Positions 44,848-55,178 of a stretch of 55,178 nt of DNA are shown piece after piece. The stretch is taken from positions 37,479 through 92,656 of the forward strand of contig DF237320.1 in NCBI GenBank assembly GCA_000708835.1, read 5' to 3'. The notes beneath the pieces are model-generated. The model ran no database searches and was not told the DNA's origin. It saw only the letters and a list, made by a program, of their open reading frames with translations. Every line of letters starts with the position of its first letter. The stretch's first letter is position 1. A program made the position numbers and the translations under genes. The stretch comes from Klebsormidium nitens. Its lineage: Eukaryota; Streptophyta; Klebsormidiophyceae; Klebsormidiales; Klebsormidiaceae.

Positions 44848-47800
44848 ATGCTGAAGCTGGCCAAAATGTACCGGCGCTTTGGGACCAGGCTGTTTGGATC
44901 TCCGGGGGACAAGAAGCTGGTCTTCACCTTCTGCGCATTCTTCTTCCTTAATGCGGTTCTGCAAGGCTTCCTTGCCGGGTTCCTGGGCGCTGTTATCAGC
45001 GCGCCTCCCTCATCAAATTGCCTCCATTTGGCGCAGCTCGAGTCAGTTTCCCGAGGGACGGTTTTGAGAGGCGGGGAATCAAAGGCTCTGCGTATCGCTG
45101 TTGTTAGCTCATACCCGCCGCAGGCTTGTGGAATTGCAGAGTTCACAAGGGATTTGCTTGTGAAAGGGTTTCAGAAGACTGCTCTAGCGGAGTCCAAAGT
45201 GGAGGTCAGCATTGTTGTGATTGATGAGGAGAACACGGAGCGGGCATATGGGCCGGAAGTGGCGGCTGTTTTTAGGAAACACGTGGCTTCAGATTACGTT
45301 TTAGCCGCAGATCTTCTCAATTCTGATTTTGATGTCGTGAGCCTGCAACACGAATATGGCATCTTTGGCGGGGAGTGGGGCGAGCTGATCCTCCTCCTGC
45401 TTCAACGGCTCTCAATACCAGTGGTCACAAACTTCCATACCGTCCTTCCAGATCCCACAGTCCAGTCCCGCAAGGTCCTCATTGAGATCGCCCATCTGTC
45501 CAACATGGTCACCGTCATGCTCCCATCGCTCTGCGAGCACTTGAATCTGCACTACACTGAGAATATCACGTGTCTTTTCATGCCTCATGGAGCGCCGTTG
45601 GAGGAGCAAGGGCATCCCCCAGATCTCGAGGCGCTTCGTATATCCAGTGACAGGAGTATCATCCTGTCGCCTGGACTTCTGTCTCCCAACAAGGGCATTG
45701 AGTCTATGATATCTGCAATGAGCACTTTGCAGAAGAAACTTCCCAAAGCACTGTACGTGATCGTTGGGAGGCAGCACCCTGGGTTGAGGGGAAGAGACTA
45801 TCTGGGAGAACTGCGCCAGTTGGTGCAAGAAATGGATTTGGAGACCTCGGTACTCTTTGTGCCTCTGTACCAGACGAAGGAACAGCTGATTGGCTGGATC
45901 TCCCAATCTCATATTGTAGTGACCCCCTACGAAGATCGGACTCAGGTGAGCAACTCACGACTGGCCCCTCTGCTATCTCCAATGGGTCTAAGGTGCTGTC
46001 CCTGTAGCTCGCAATCTGAAACTCAAATCGTTCATGAGAGAACCTTAGGAACATACTCTTGACGAATCACACAAGATTGTCGGGACGCACATCTGTCTCG
46101 GAAAAGTTTCTATTCTGGTGGCTATCAATCAACGGCTGCAGATTTGCCCTCGATTTCGTGCATTCGCTCCTGTATGGATGGTACATATCCAGATCGTATC
46201 GATCACATCAGGATCTTCCGTGAAAAGCTTTCGGTGGACCAGCCTTCGACTGAGTTATTCACACAGTTGTAGCTGACGTTGCAGCTAGGTGATGCACCGA
46301 TGCTTTATTCTCCCTTAAGTTTCAACACCTGCTCTCACACTGAGTCATGCACTGGAAGATTTCAACCTTTTCTTCTCTACTTACTCTGCAGGTTAGTTCT
46401 GGCACCCTTTCGATGACTGTCGGTCTCGGGCGGGTCGCCGTCACCACCGCCTTCCCGTACGCCCAGTGGCTCTGCCGCGCCGTTAACGAGATGGCCGCCA
46501 CAGCCGTGCAGCCGTGCATGACCGTCCCCTTCGCGGAGGACCTCGGCCCGGAGCTCGCATCAGCGTTGCTTGCTATCCTGGGTAACGACACGCTCCAGCA
46601 GGCGATGCGGGGCGCAGCCTTTGAGCACGGGCGGCGGGCGCAGTGGACCAGCGTTTCGAAGGAGTGGGTCGACTTACTACGGCAGGCGGCAGTTCGAAAC
46701 CGGGCGTCTTTGCTGGCACGAAGGGGAGAGTGGGCCGCGCTAGCAGCGTCCGCGTATGAGGCAGGCGCCGTGAGCGATCGGCGTTTGCACAAAGTTCCGG
46801 TGTCCCCAACCGACGGGAGGGTGATGAAGGTCTGGGCGAGCGACCTCGCTCGAGATGTTATAATGGGCAATCGGAAGGCGGAGGAGTCGGCCAAAGTCCT
46901 CTCGGACCTGACATTGGGCCCCTTACGATTTGCGGCGCGCGTTGATTCTGACGAGACGGAGTGCATGGCTGAGACTGGCGGCCTTGGGTCCTTCTTCACA
47001 AGCAACGGGATAGCGGCTTTTCATGGTCAGGTGAGTGGCCATGACAGCTTGTTTCCAAGTTCCGTCTCAAAGAGTCGTGTTTAGACGAAGCGCAACTGAA
47101 AAGCTCGGGAAGAGAGAGCACTTCGCGTCTACGGGTAAGGAGACCCAAAAATTGGAAGAGCACAAAGACGTGTTTTTGGCAGGTTGTGACAGGAGTGCTT
47201 GCACTTAGAAGCCTCGTTTGAAACAGCTAACTGAATTCAGGCACGTCTCTCAGTGGAATATATCGAGGCGCGTGGAGCGCTTACCCGGCAAACGCGCTAA
47301 ACAGCTCCAAATAGATTCTAACAAATGTCAACGCTGACCGTTAATTGTGACTTCAAAGACGTTGCAAACTAGCTGACGTTGATGCAAGGTTGGACCAAAG
47401 CAGTCCTTTGAATCCCTGACTCAGTGATCTTGGCACTCCTGATGCTGATGTCTGAGCTTATTCTTTCTCGTTCTTGCGGCAGGTCCGAAAGGACGACTAC
47501 GTCTTTCTCCACACCCTGCCCGACAAAGGTCTGCTGTTAGGAAGCGGGTTGCGTTATGGCGGTATGTTCGTCAACTATGTGATCGACGGGGATATGACGG
47601 GGGAGCGCGCTTATCCTGCGGAGTGGTCCTTCTCGTGCCAGGGCTCCAATAGCGTATTGAGGATGAAGAGCGTTCTGAAGCACCCTGTGAAGAGCAGCGT
47701 AATTGTCGGGGAGGTGGATATGAGCTTCAACCTGGACGGTAGCACGTCGCTCCTGACGTGGACCGCTCGCGTGAGGAGTTTCGAAGATTGCCTCGACAAC

Positions 47801-48307
47801 GTCGAGGTGCAGTCCGCAATGGACGGGATGTCGACTCTGTTCGAGAACCTGCACTTCAACCAGTTCTATGCAGTGTCCCCAACGGACGGCATCGTGGGCG
47901 TCAAGAGTGCGGTCGAGGATATTGAGCTGTACAACCAGGAACTGGACGGGCCGCTTGCCTGGGACGTTTTCACCAACAAAGAAGGGGAGTTCGCGCTTAT
48001 TACTGTGATCAGGAACCAGACGACTCTGCGATATATTACTGGCCACGACCCGACTAATGAGAACTTCCATTATACGGTCCACAGGTACCATGTCGGGAGC
48101 ATCTGCCCTTGGGACCCGCCGCTTATAATCGTCGAGGACAGGATCATACTGCATAATATGGATCTGGATAATGTAGAGAGCTATGCTCAAGTTATTGACA
48201 GAATCTCGGAGCTGACTGGAGTAGACGTGTCTGGTCCCGAGAATAAGGCGCTTGTGGAAGAAGCGTTCCAAGTGCTAGCCTACCATACCAGTACAGCTTC
48301 TATCTAG
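44848..48307 (+). CDS. GT4 glycosyltransferase fused to a large C-terminal domain
   Basis: Three phase-0 exons, 44848-45945, 46392-47030 and 47483-48307, with canonical borders (CTCAG|GTGAGC..TCTGCAG; GGTCAG|GTGAGT..GCGGCAG), give 853 residues. A signal-anchor helix (LVFTFCAFFFLNAVLQGFLAG) precedes a GT-B glycosyltransferase: AVVSSYPPQACGIAEFTRDL, VVSLQHEYGIFGGEWG, PVVTNFHT, the loop SPGLLSPNKGIESMI, and across intron 1 PYEDRTQ/VSSGTLSMTVGLG. This SGTL form of the GT4 donor-binding site is typical of bacterial-type mannosyl/glucosyltransferases. From about residue 460 to the end is a further domain of roughly 390 residues, beta-rich by eye, that I cannot name. Lumenal orientation is inferred. 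It is the largest and best-preserved gene of the glycan group. Confidence 0.85.
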
Positions 48308-48690
48308 ATATTTAGGTGATCGAAAGGGTACAGCCGGATTAACCGTCTAGAAGCATTGATAAAGCGGACAAAATTGATTGGGGTTGAAGGCGGTGGCTCA
48401 GAAGTGACAAGAATTGAACGTGGAGTATAGGGATGTACATTAGCTAGCTTGCTAGCCGCCGTTACCACTTGATTAAGTAAACAGATTGACTGCCATTGAA
48501 AGGGCTCATCAGTACAGCGGTATCTTATTGAAAACGCGTCGCTACCTTATCCGAAAGCGGCTGCCCTAGTTTAGGCGATCGTCTCAGTCTGGCATGGCGA
48601 GTCTGCCATGCTGATTAATTAAAGGTTGTAAATCATTCACTAGATGCCCCGCAATATGCACCAGTGCACTACTCGGAAACGGATTTGCCG
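48308..48690. other. Intergenic, no gene recognised
   Basis: 3' flank of the GT4 gene; nothing supported. Confidence 0.35.
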
Positions 48691-48814
48691 TTATTCGCGG
48701 AATCGTTCATCGAGCTCTTGAAGGACCAGGGAAGGATCAATTGCAATCTCGATGAAGCCCTCCACTAAGTTTGGGAGCCTTACAATTCCGACCGATGATC
48801 GATGCGCGTGAAAC
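48691..48814 (-). CDS. Possible last exon of an unidentified minus-strand gene
   Basis: After acceptor TGGGTCC..GTCCCAG the frame reads 41 codons, including VRLPNLVEGFIEIAIDPSLV and QELDERFRE, and stops at TAA. The acidic amphipathic composition looks protein-like, but no upstream exon was located and no family is recognised. Confidence 0.2.
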
Positions 48815-48975
48815 CTGGGACAAGGACTCAATGCAAAAAGGACAATCCAATCGATTGACAGAGTCTGCACCCAATCCCGACCAGAACGGCCGGAACTAGG
48901 TTCATCATGACAGGTACTCACCAACCGTCGTTTCTACTATATCACTATAAATCTGGACACGAATTAAGAGCGGCC

Positions 48976-49037
48976 GTTTTAAGAGCGGCGCCGGTCTTAA
49001 ACATTGTCCGCATTCAGACCGGCGGCGCTCTTAAAAC
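48976..49037. repeat. 22-bp inverted repeat (hairpin), one mismatch
   Basis: Arms 48976-48997 and 49016-49037 match in 21 of 22 positions around an 18-nt loop. The arm core TTTTAAGAGCGGCG also recurs partly outside the arms (TTAAGAGCGGCC at 48964; TTTAAGGGCGCC near 49047), so a larger decayed foldback element of about 110 bp is likely. Confidence 0.7.
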
Positions 49038-49631
49038 AGCATCGCTTTAAGGGCGCCGTCGCTCTAAATGCACATGCTGAAATTAAGGACGATTTTGGCT
49101 GAAATGTCCGGTTTTCCAGTACGAAACATACTGAAAACGCGCAAATCAAGTGCGCTAGGAATCTTAAACGAGGATCAGACGGAGTCGGGTGTTATTAAGT
49201 GCGCTACCGTTGTCCTGCCTTGCGGAATCTTCTATTCACTGTTGGGTCCGTCTACAATAGACTCTTCCGCTTCTAATGACCCTGATTACAGCGAGGCAAT
49301 TACACGAAGACTAGGGGCTGCTACTGTGCTGCTATACTCTGCACGTTTTTGTACGTTGACCTCGCCTCGACTTCAGGCTTGCCATGCCACACGACTTGCG
49401 ATGCTTGGGGAGAGTACTTTGACTTCTCATCCTTGCTGATGCTCAGTACCACACCTCGCCGTCCGCATTCGTTGGTATACCGAACTGCAGAATGAGAAAT
49501 TGCGTCCGAGAGCAGTCAATGCACGTCTGACGACAGATATATACGGAGTTTCGTGCGTGCGGACGAGCGCGACGTGGACGCATCTTTGAAAGAAGTTCCG
49601 CTCTACCACCGCCGTCCGGCTTCTCGCACCT

Positions 49632-50180
49632 TCAATACTGCGCGAGCAAAGATGATGTCAGCAGCTGCTGCTTTGCAATCCTGCCATGTTCGTGCACCCC
49701 AAAAGAGGCGCGGCCCAAAAAACCGGTCCGACTCTGCTCACGGCCGCCGCGGATGCAGAACTGCGAGAATGCGGAAGATGACGTCAGCAAAGGCGAAAGT
49801 ATTAGAGTCGAGCCCGCTCGTGTTTGCGCGAACGCGGGAGGGGATCGGCCCAGGAAGACGTCCTGCTCCACAGCATCTGCCGCTTGCGGCTGCAGAATTG
49901 CGCAAAACGAAGGTGACGTCAGCAAGCGTTCGAATCGTTCCTTGCTTGCGCTCGCGCGTGGGGGGCGCGGCCCAGTAAGACGTTCTGCTCCACGGCCACC
50001 AATCGCTCGCGCTCGGAGGACTGCGCGAGCGAACATGACGTCAGCAAGCGCGAACATATCAAGAACATCTCGGTCTAGCATTCCCGAAGTTGCGCGCGCA
50101 CGGGAAATAAACTACGGCCACCGGCTGCTCCCCAAAGTTTTCTTCTCGCAAACGCACGTGACATCAGCAAGCGCGAGTAA
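49632..50180. repeat. Tandem repeat, about 125-bp unit, TGACGTCAGCA in each copy
   Basis: Five diverged units align on the box TGACGTCAGCA or a one-base variant, at 49653, 49779, 49914, 50036 and 50159 (spacings 126, 135, 122 and 123). Around each box are GCGCGAGC-type and GCAAGCGCGA-type segments, and upstream a GGCGCGGCCCA / TCTGCTCC / CGGCC segment recurs. TGACGTCA is the palindromic core of bZIP (TGA/CRE) sites. Both strands stay open for about 150 codons across the array, which is expected of a GC-rich repeat whose period is near a multiple of three, and does not by itself show coding. Confidence 0.75.
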
Positions 50181-50536
50181 ACCAGTGAAAGTTTCTGTGG
50201 AACCTTCAGGCAGACAAACACTGCTGTGTACCGCAATCTTCTGCCACCTTTCTTAGCTGGATGCACGAAAACCTGGCGACTACGGGTAGAACAGCTAAAG
50301 TCTTGTCAGAAATTGTCGAAGGCTGGTAAAGGCAGGATGGCAGCATAAAGCGAACCGACAATATCAAGTACCGGCAAGAAAGAATGCTTTGTGAATGTCA
50401 AAAGAGCAAGCAAATGGCAATCTGGTAATGCATCGACCGCGGGGGCCAAGGTGAGCTCAAGAATGCTCTCGAGCTTACTTTCAAGTGGTTCACGAAACGG
50501 ACTCCAGTGAGAAGAAGCTACGACCTACCTGCACTC
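50181..50536. other. Spacer, no gene recognised
   Basis: Nothing supported between the tandem repeat and the minus-strand gene. Confidence 0.3.
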
Positions 50537-51824
50537 TCATTTGCCGCCTTTTCGAGGCTTTCCTCGACCGCGGCGCTGGATCTCGGCGTGTTTCTTGGGC
50601 GAATCGATCACGTCCGTCTTCACCGGCAGACATCCTACCGTGAGCGTCGTTCCGCCGGTAGTCGGCTCCACTGCGGTGTACCCCTTGGGCACGTTACGCC
50701 GGGCTTGCGACGTGTCAGTCGATTCGACGAATACCCCAAGGTGCTCGGGTCCCAGAGGCTCACCATTCACCAGATCCCTCGCCTTGGTATAGTTGACTTG
50801 AGCCACGCCAACAGGCTGCAGGGCACCGTGAATAACATTCTCAGCGTTCGGACGCTGCTTCCGGACATTCAAAAGGGAAGAGCGGAGGACCGTGTTTCGT
50901 CACCAGATTGATTAGAGAAACTACCGCAGGCGCAACACCAATGACTACAGCCGCATAAATCCAATGTCCAAGGATTCCACGCTTCACCGTTAAAAAGAGA
51001 CGCTTCGAAGAAAAGGACCCTGCTTCCGGAACTTCCCAAGGAAAGTTGCTGCCAGCAAACAGAAGCCGTACTCACGACGACAGCGGCAAGTACTCTGAAT
51101 TTTGAAATGGAGACAGCCCCGCTACCCGCAGATGGTGGTGACTGATCCGCAATCGACATTGACTGCTTACCACGTCTCTGATTAGCAGCCGTACTAAGAG
51201 CTCCGGCTCGCCTTCGCTTGCTTGGCGGGGGAAGTGACCTGCAGTGAGGACGATTGAAGCTTTGGTGAGGATACAGATCTGCTCGAAGATGATGCTTTAA
51301 AGGAGCGCTGCTGCAGCCGAAACCTTCTTATCGCTCTCTTCGTTGTCGAACATGTATGACAACCCTGAGCGAAGCCATGGTGGAGACGAGTCAAGCTTTC
51401 AAACGCTGTCCGGCCAACGAGCCAATACTCAAATTGAGTAGGGAGTCGTCACTTACGTCTTGCAAGTCTACAAAATTACGACCCCGCTTTCCTAGTGTGC
51501 CGAAGGATTGTACGCGACCAGTGAGAATTGGAACGAGAGCAAGGGTTGTAATAGACTGGAATGAAGTGGCTTCAAAAGAAATACTCAAGGAAACGAGTCA
51601 ACCGTAGAAACTGAGCCCTTCAATTCGTCACTGACGTATGTCTCGAGTGTTTATGAGTAGACGAGGGTTTGTCGAAGCAACGGTCCGCTTTCTTCAAGGT
51701 TACCACATCAAATTTTGAGAACAAGCTCACCGCCAACAGCTGACGGCCCGACGTGCTTCTTGGCAGCCGCCGTTTGGTAATCAGCATACTTTATAGTCAT
51801 TCCGGCAGTCACCCGGCCGCTCAT
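50537..51824 (-). CDS. Unidentified minus-strand gene, several exons, frame breaks
   Basis: I do not recognise the product. Exon A (51824-51731) follows a strong acceptor (TTCTTCTCGCAG), opens with ATG and encodes MTIKYADYQTAAAKKHVGPS, ending in a phase-1 donor (GGCG|GTGAGC). Exon B (51569-51457) joins in phase and ends LGKRGRNFVDLQD at GAC|GTAAGT. A third stretch (from about 51400) encodes SYMFDNEESDKKVSAAAALL; the frame breaks at a TTT/AAA run near 51297-51303 and resumes as KHHLRADLYPHQSFN..., ending at donor GTC|GTGAGT near 51073. Further down lie a membrane helix (HWIYAAVVIGVAPAVVSLINLV, about 50970-50905) and a C-terminal part (VIHGALQPVGVAQVNYTKA ... RRGRGKPRKGGK, stop at 50537). These may be one gene or two. 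A short ATG exon with donor at 52324-52275 might belong too. Confidence 0.35.
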
Positions 51825-54550
51825 CTGCGAGAAGAATCAAAAAGGTTCCGTCGAGAAGGTTCCGAGTGACGGTGAAAGCTTCACCTTGCAATATGTCTTC
51901 GATTGATCCGGTTCTGCGCGTCCGCAAATGCTGGTCAATGCAGTAACCAACAAGAATGTGCCTCATGTGCTTGATCAGGTGATCAACAGGTAGTCACTCG
52001 ATGCTGCTCAAGATGATCACCTTACGGGGCTCAACGTGCTTTTTCTTCCATTTTCTTCGCTGCATGTGCACAATCGTGAGTGACTCTCCAGAACACATGC
52101 GGTTCACCTTATTGAAGCATCGTTTCGCTCCAGTCGGGCAGAACTTCCGCTCTTGGATCGACTCAGTTGACCAGCATTCAAATTTTTGTTCCTGGCTTGA
52201 GACGCCTCACGAGTCACCCTCATGAGAGACTCGCAACAAGCGATTGACCCTACAATGAAAGGCCCGAGTCTTACCTTTGCGGTCTCAGTTCCATGTTCTC
52301 TTTGTCCGTACGGCTGGGGCTCATTGCAGTTGGCTGCGGGCAGACTGCACAGAGTCAATGGTGTGCGAGCACTGATGCTCTTGGTCGGAAAAGAGATGCT
52401 TCTGATGCATGTTGGATCAAAGCACTGTCAATGGCACCAAGGCCAAAAGATTAGAAAACGAGAGCTGGTGCGTGCCCATCTTGCAAAGAAACGCAACGTG
52501 TCCGCCTTTTTTTGCGGTTTGCAAAATATATACCACCAAACGAGCGACCAACCCAGACAAATTTCACACCCAAGTATTTGTAACTCGGTCGTTCTATTGC
52601 TATTCGACCAGATCCGTGAATGAAGCCTCACAACAATTCCTCATTCCGTCAGAGATTCACAAGCTTACCATGGCGCTCTGAGATTGCAATGGAACCGTCT
52701 CAGGTCCTCTCCTCCAGCTTTCGTGTCCTCGCTTTTGAGTGTGCCCTGCAAAGAAAATTCTTACATGTTTTGTTGAAAGGTGGCCTCCCAGCTTCTAAGC
52801 AGGGACCTGTATTCAAACAGCCAAGCTCTGAATCTACATCGTGAGGGTGTGCTCGTCCGGGTAATGCTGTTCGTACGCACGAGGCCTAGTCAAGTCGCAA
52901 AAGATCTGTCCATCCGACCAACCGGTACGCGGGGCGGATGTCAGATCACAGCAGGAACCTGCCTGAAGGTACAGAAACAAGCATTCTCAATGCTTCTTTT
53001 ATACGCGATGCTTATGGGCTGTCCTTTCGTAGCTCGTTTGCTTTCAAGAGACTCCTAAACTCGAATACAGTGCAAAGACTGTTCTTTTGTGTTCGACCTG
53101 ACACACGGACAGGGAAGCGCGGCCAGAGCTGCTAGCAGCAGTGCTTAGCAGCATTTACTTACTTTGTGGGACTTCTGCGAAGACCTGCTACACGCATCTC
53201 AATCATCATCAGCAGTCCAAATGGGCATTCCCTTTCGCCTCTAATCGCTTGTTGATTTGAGCTCTACTGTTTACACTGGCTTGCATGAGAACCAGCGTAA
53301 GGATATGCAGAGTCAGAGTAGACTACCGATACATGCAAGCCCTCATTGGATGACATAGGCGCTGGAAACTTTGCAAATCGTCTGCTTGCAACGGGGCCTT
53401 ATCAGCTCCCAAGCCAACAGTAGGCTCTGGAGCTCACCATAGCAGTGGGTTTCGCCTCCTCTTTTGATAGTTGGCTGGCCCGTTCGGCTTCAGATACTGA
53501 AGATTGGACGGCATCTTGTCAAGCGCGCTCCAGCGCTCCAATTCTGGCAGCTGCCGCATGTTACAAACAAGGGAACAAAGGTCTGGAATCATGACAACTT
53601 GTGATCATCTGCGGGCAGGCTTATCTTTCTTCCGCTTCAGCCTACAAAACATTTGAAGCATGGCAATGACAAGTTCAAGAAGCAACCTTTTTCCCCAGGG
53701 AGTCTAGCTTAGCGAGCAATCTGATGCATCAAGCATGACTTTCTCTTGACAGAGACTCCGTTGTTCCCAGGTTAAAAGCGTTTGTCAAGTAGCTTGCTGA
53801 ATCAATCCCGAACAGCTTCCTAAATCAATCCCAGCGTGCCTACCTTTTGATCTAATTTCAATGAGAAACTTGCATGTAGACTGAAATGCTAAAAATACTT
53901 TCAATAACACCCTCCAACCCTCCAGGCTTCGGCGCTAGGATCCAACCCAAGGGAGGAGACAGTAGATGCCAATGTTATTATGCTGGTGGTTATTCTATGA
54001 AAGCTGATTTCGTTCAAATATTGATGCATCAGCAGTTGGGATATTCAATTTTGACTGCTTGAATTGACGAGCTGATTAGCAGCAAAGGGTTCAAGGGAAA
54101 GATGTTTGGAGCCTGTGCATGCAATACAAAAAGCCTGAACGGCCACGAAATCCTTTGAATCTCTTTTGCACTCACCTGCATTAGGTGCACAGGTCAGATT
54201 GCACTTTGCATCCCCCAGTCTTTTACCTAACAACATAGGACAGCCCCTCGGGGATGTATCGAATCAGATTCTAGAAGCAGGGATTGCCTGCAACGAGCAC
54301 TCGATTCTTAAATTTTGGCGCGGCCCAAAGGAATAATTGCCCCCCCGACCAGCTGTCAAAAGTCGGCTACATTCGCAGGCACTGGCACTTTAGGCACCGC
54401 TCGAAGTGAGGGTTCTTTCCATATACGAGCGGTACGGTACCAGCGCCGTGCGAGGGACTGGGTAAGCCGACTTGGGCTGACAGCTGGACTGGGTCAAAGG
54501 GAAGACGCGAGTGCGCGCAGGCAATACCTACTTTGGCCGGGTGAAGCGGC
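51825..54550. other. No gene confirmed
   Basis: One candidate 50-base exon (minus, 52324-52275, starting MSPSRTDKENM and ending GCAAAG|GTAAGA) is the only element with exon-like borders. The frames between 52222 and 53135 on the plus strand overlap one another and show no motif. From 53136 to 54314 there is nothing I can support. Confidence 0.3.
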
Positions 54551-54785
54551 CGCCGGGTGAATACGGCGAAAGTTGCTCAGAGGCTTTCAGGCAGTGAGCC
54601 GAACGTGGCGCCGGGTGAATACGGCTGTTCTTCCGGTTGTGGCGCTCAGGTGTTTTGAGTGCGGCCAACGTGGCGACGGGTGAATATGGCAGGTGTTGGT
54701 CACCGTATAAGGTGAATGCGTTTGCGGGGAAGCTGTATGAAGCTTTATTTCCCGAAGGATGTAGGGTGCGCCGGGTGAATACGGC
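54551..54785. repeat. Dispersed direct repeat CGCCGGGTGAATACGGC, four copies
   Basis: Copies at 54551-54567, 54609-54625, 54674-54690 (two mismatches) and 54769-54785, spaced 58, 65 and 95 bases. Several are preceded by (G)TGGCG or GTGCG. No protein is recognised across them, although an 81-codon frame ends at the first copy and a 61-codon frame spans the last. Confidence 0.75.
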
Positions 54786-55178
54786 TGGTCATGAATGGTA
54801 TCGTTTTACCATTGCAGGCTAGGATGTGGTCTACATCGCGAGCAGTGGCTTGGAATCCTGTGTCAGCAAGCGGAGATGCCAGTGGTGCGCTGCCATGTGG
54901 GCAAAGTCCTGGAGAGAGTGGCCAATGGGAAGCGGAGATCAGCTGGGCTAGAGCTGAATGGTAGGTGATAAAGGATGATAGTCTTTAGCATTTTGATTGT
55001 CATGGCTGTTGAAAGATCAGAATATAGGGTGGGTTTGGGTGGGAACGGAAAAACAATGGCGCCCGAGCGCCTCAAAAAAAGCTCCTCTAAGCTTCGTCAG
55101 GAAAGAAGGAAGGAGCTGCGCATTTTTACGAAGTTGTGCTTCAACTTCATCGAAGCACGACCGTCCGATGAGACGGCC
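54786..55178. other. Window end, nothing recognised
   Basis: No exon, RNA gene or repeat supported in the last 390 bases. Confidence 0.3.

Noticed and set aside
49632-50256. Long open frames on both strands as a coding gene
   Set aside because: They coincide with the GC-rich ~125-bp tandem repeat; openness on both strands is explained by composition and period, and no domain is seen.

Overview
The window looks like nuclear DNA of a plant-lineage eukaryote, most likely a streptophyte (charophyte) green alga such as Klebsormidium. This is an inference from four things: genes are broken by introns with GT..AG (once apparently GC..AG) borders; a plant RLK/Pelle-type receptor kinase is present; several genes encode type II (Golgi-type) glycan enzymes; and intergenic spacers hold TIR elements and a gag-like fragment. 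No rRNA, complete tRNA or CRISPR was recognised. Positions 43238-43850 are an assembly gap.

Layout. 1-2.3 kb: no gene recognised. 2.37-6.24 kb (+): two tandem cupredoxin (blue-copper) modules, then an exon with a transmembrane helix and a receptor-like kinase; intron phases say they belong to one gene, but splice-site and reading-frame lesions suggest decay or assembly error. 6.97-8.95 kb (+): 3' fragments of a probable AAAP amino-acid transporter. 10.17-11.50 kb (-): secreted cysteine-rich (ephrin-receptor-like repeat) protein. 11.64-12.64 kb (+): gag-like retroelement ORF. 14.6-14.9 kb: a 293-bp TIR element with a perfect 6-bp target duplication.

15.3-48.3 kb is the core. Seven of the eight genes I could model there look glycan-related, and most show an N-terminal membrane anchor: a METTL24-like methyltransferase (+), a glycosyltransferase-like protein (-), an extended-SDR nucleotide-sugar epimerase (-), an NXPE/PC-esterase-like protein (+), a GT90/CAP10 glycosyltransferase (-), a GT32 DxD glycosyltransferase (+) and a GT4 glycosyltransferase fused to a large C-terminal domain (+). 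One unknown basic, low-complexity protein (-) sits among them. Sugar activation, several transferases, an acyl- or ester-modifying enzyme and a methyltransferase are what would be needed to build and decorate an extracellular glycan, so this is a candidate glycan gene cluster (inference).

48.3-55.2 kb: a hairpin element, a ~125-bp tandem repeat in which each copy carries a TGACGTCAGCA-type box, an unidentified minus-strand gene, and a dispersed CGCCGGGTGAATACGGC repeat. Several coding regions across the window are each broken by a single-base shift, often at a short homopolymer. That pattern points to uncorrected assembly indels as much as to true pseudogenes, and should temper every 'broken gene' call here.
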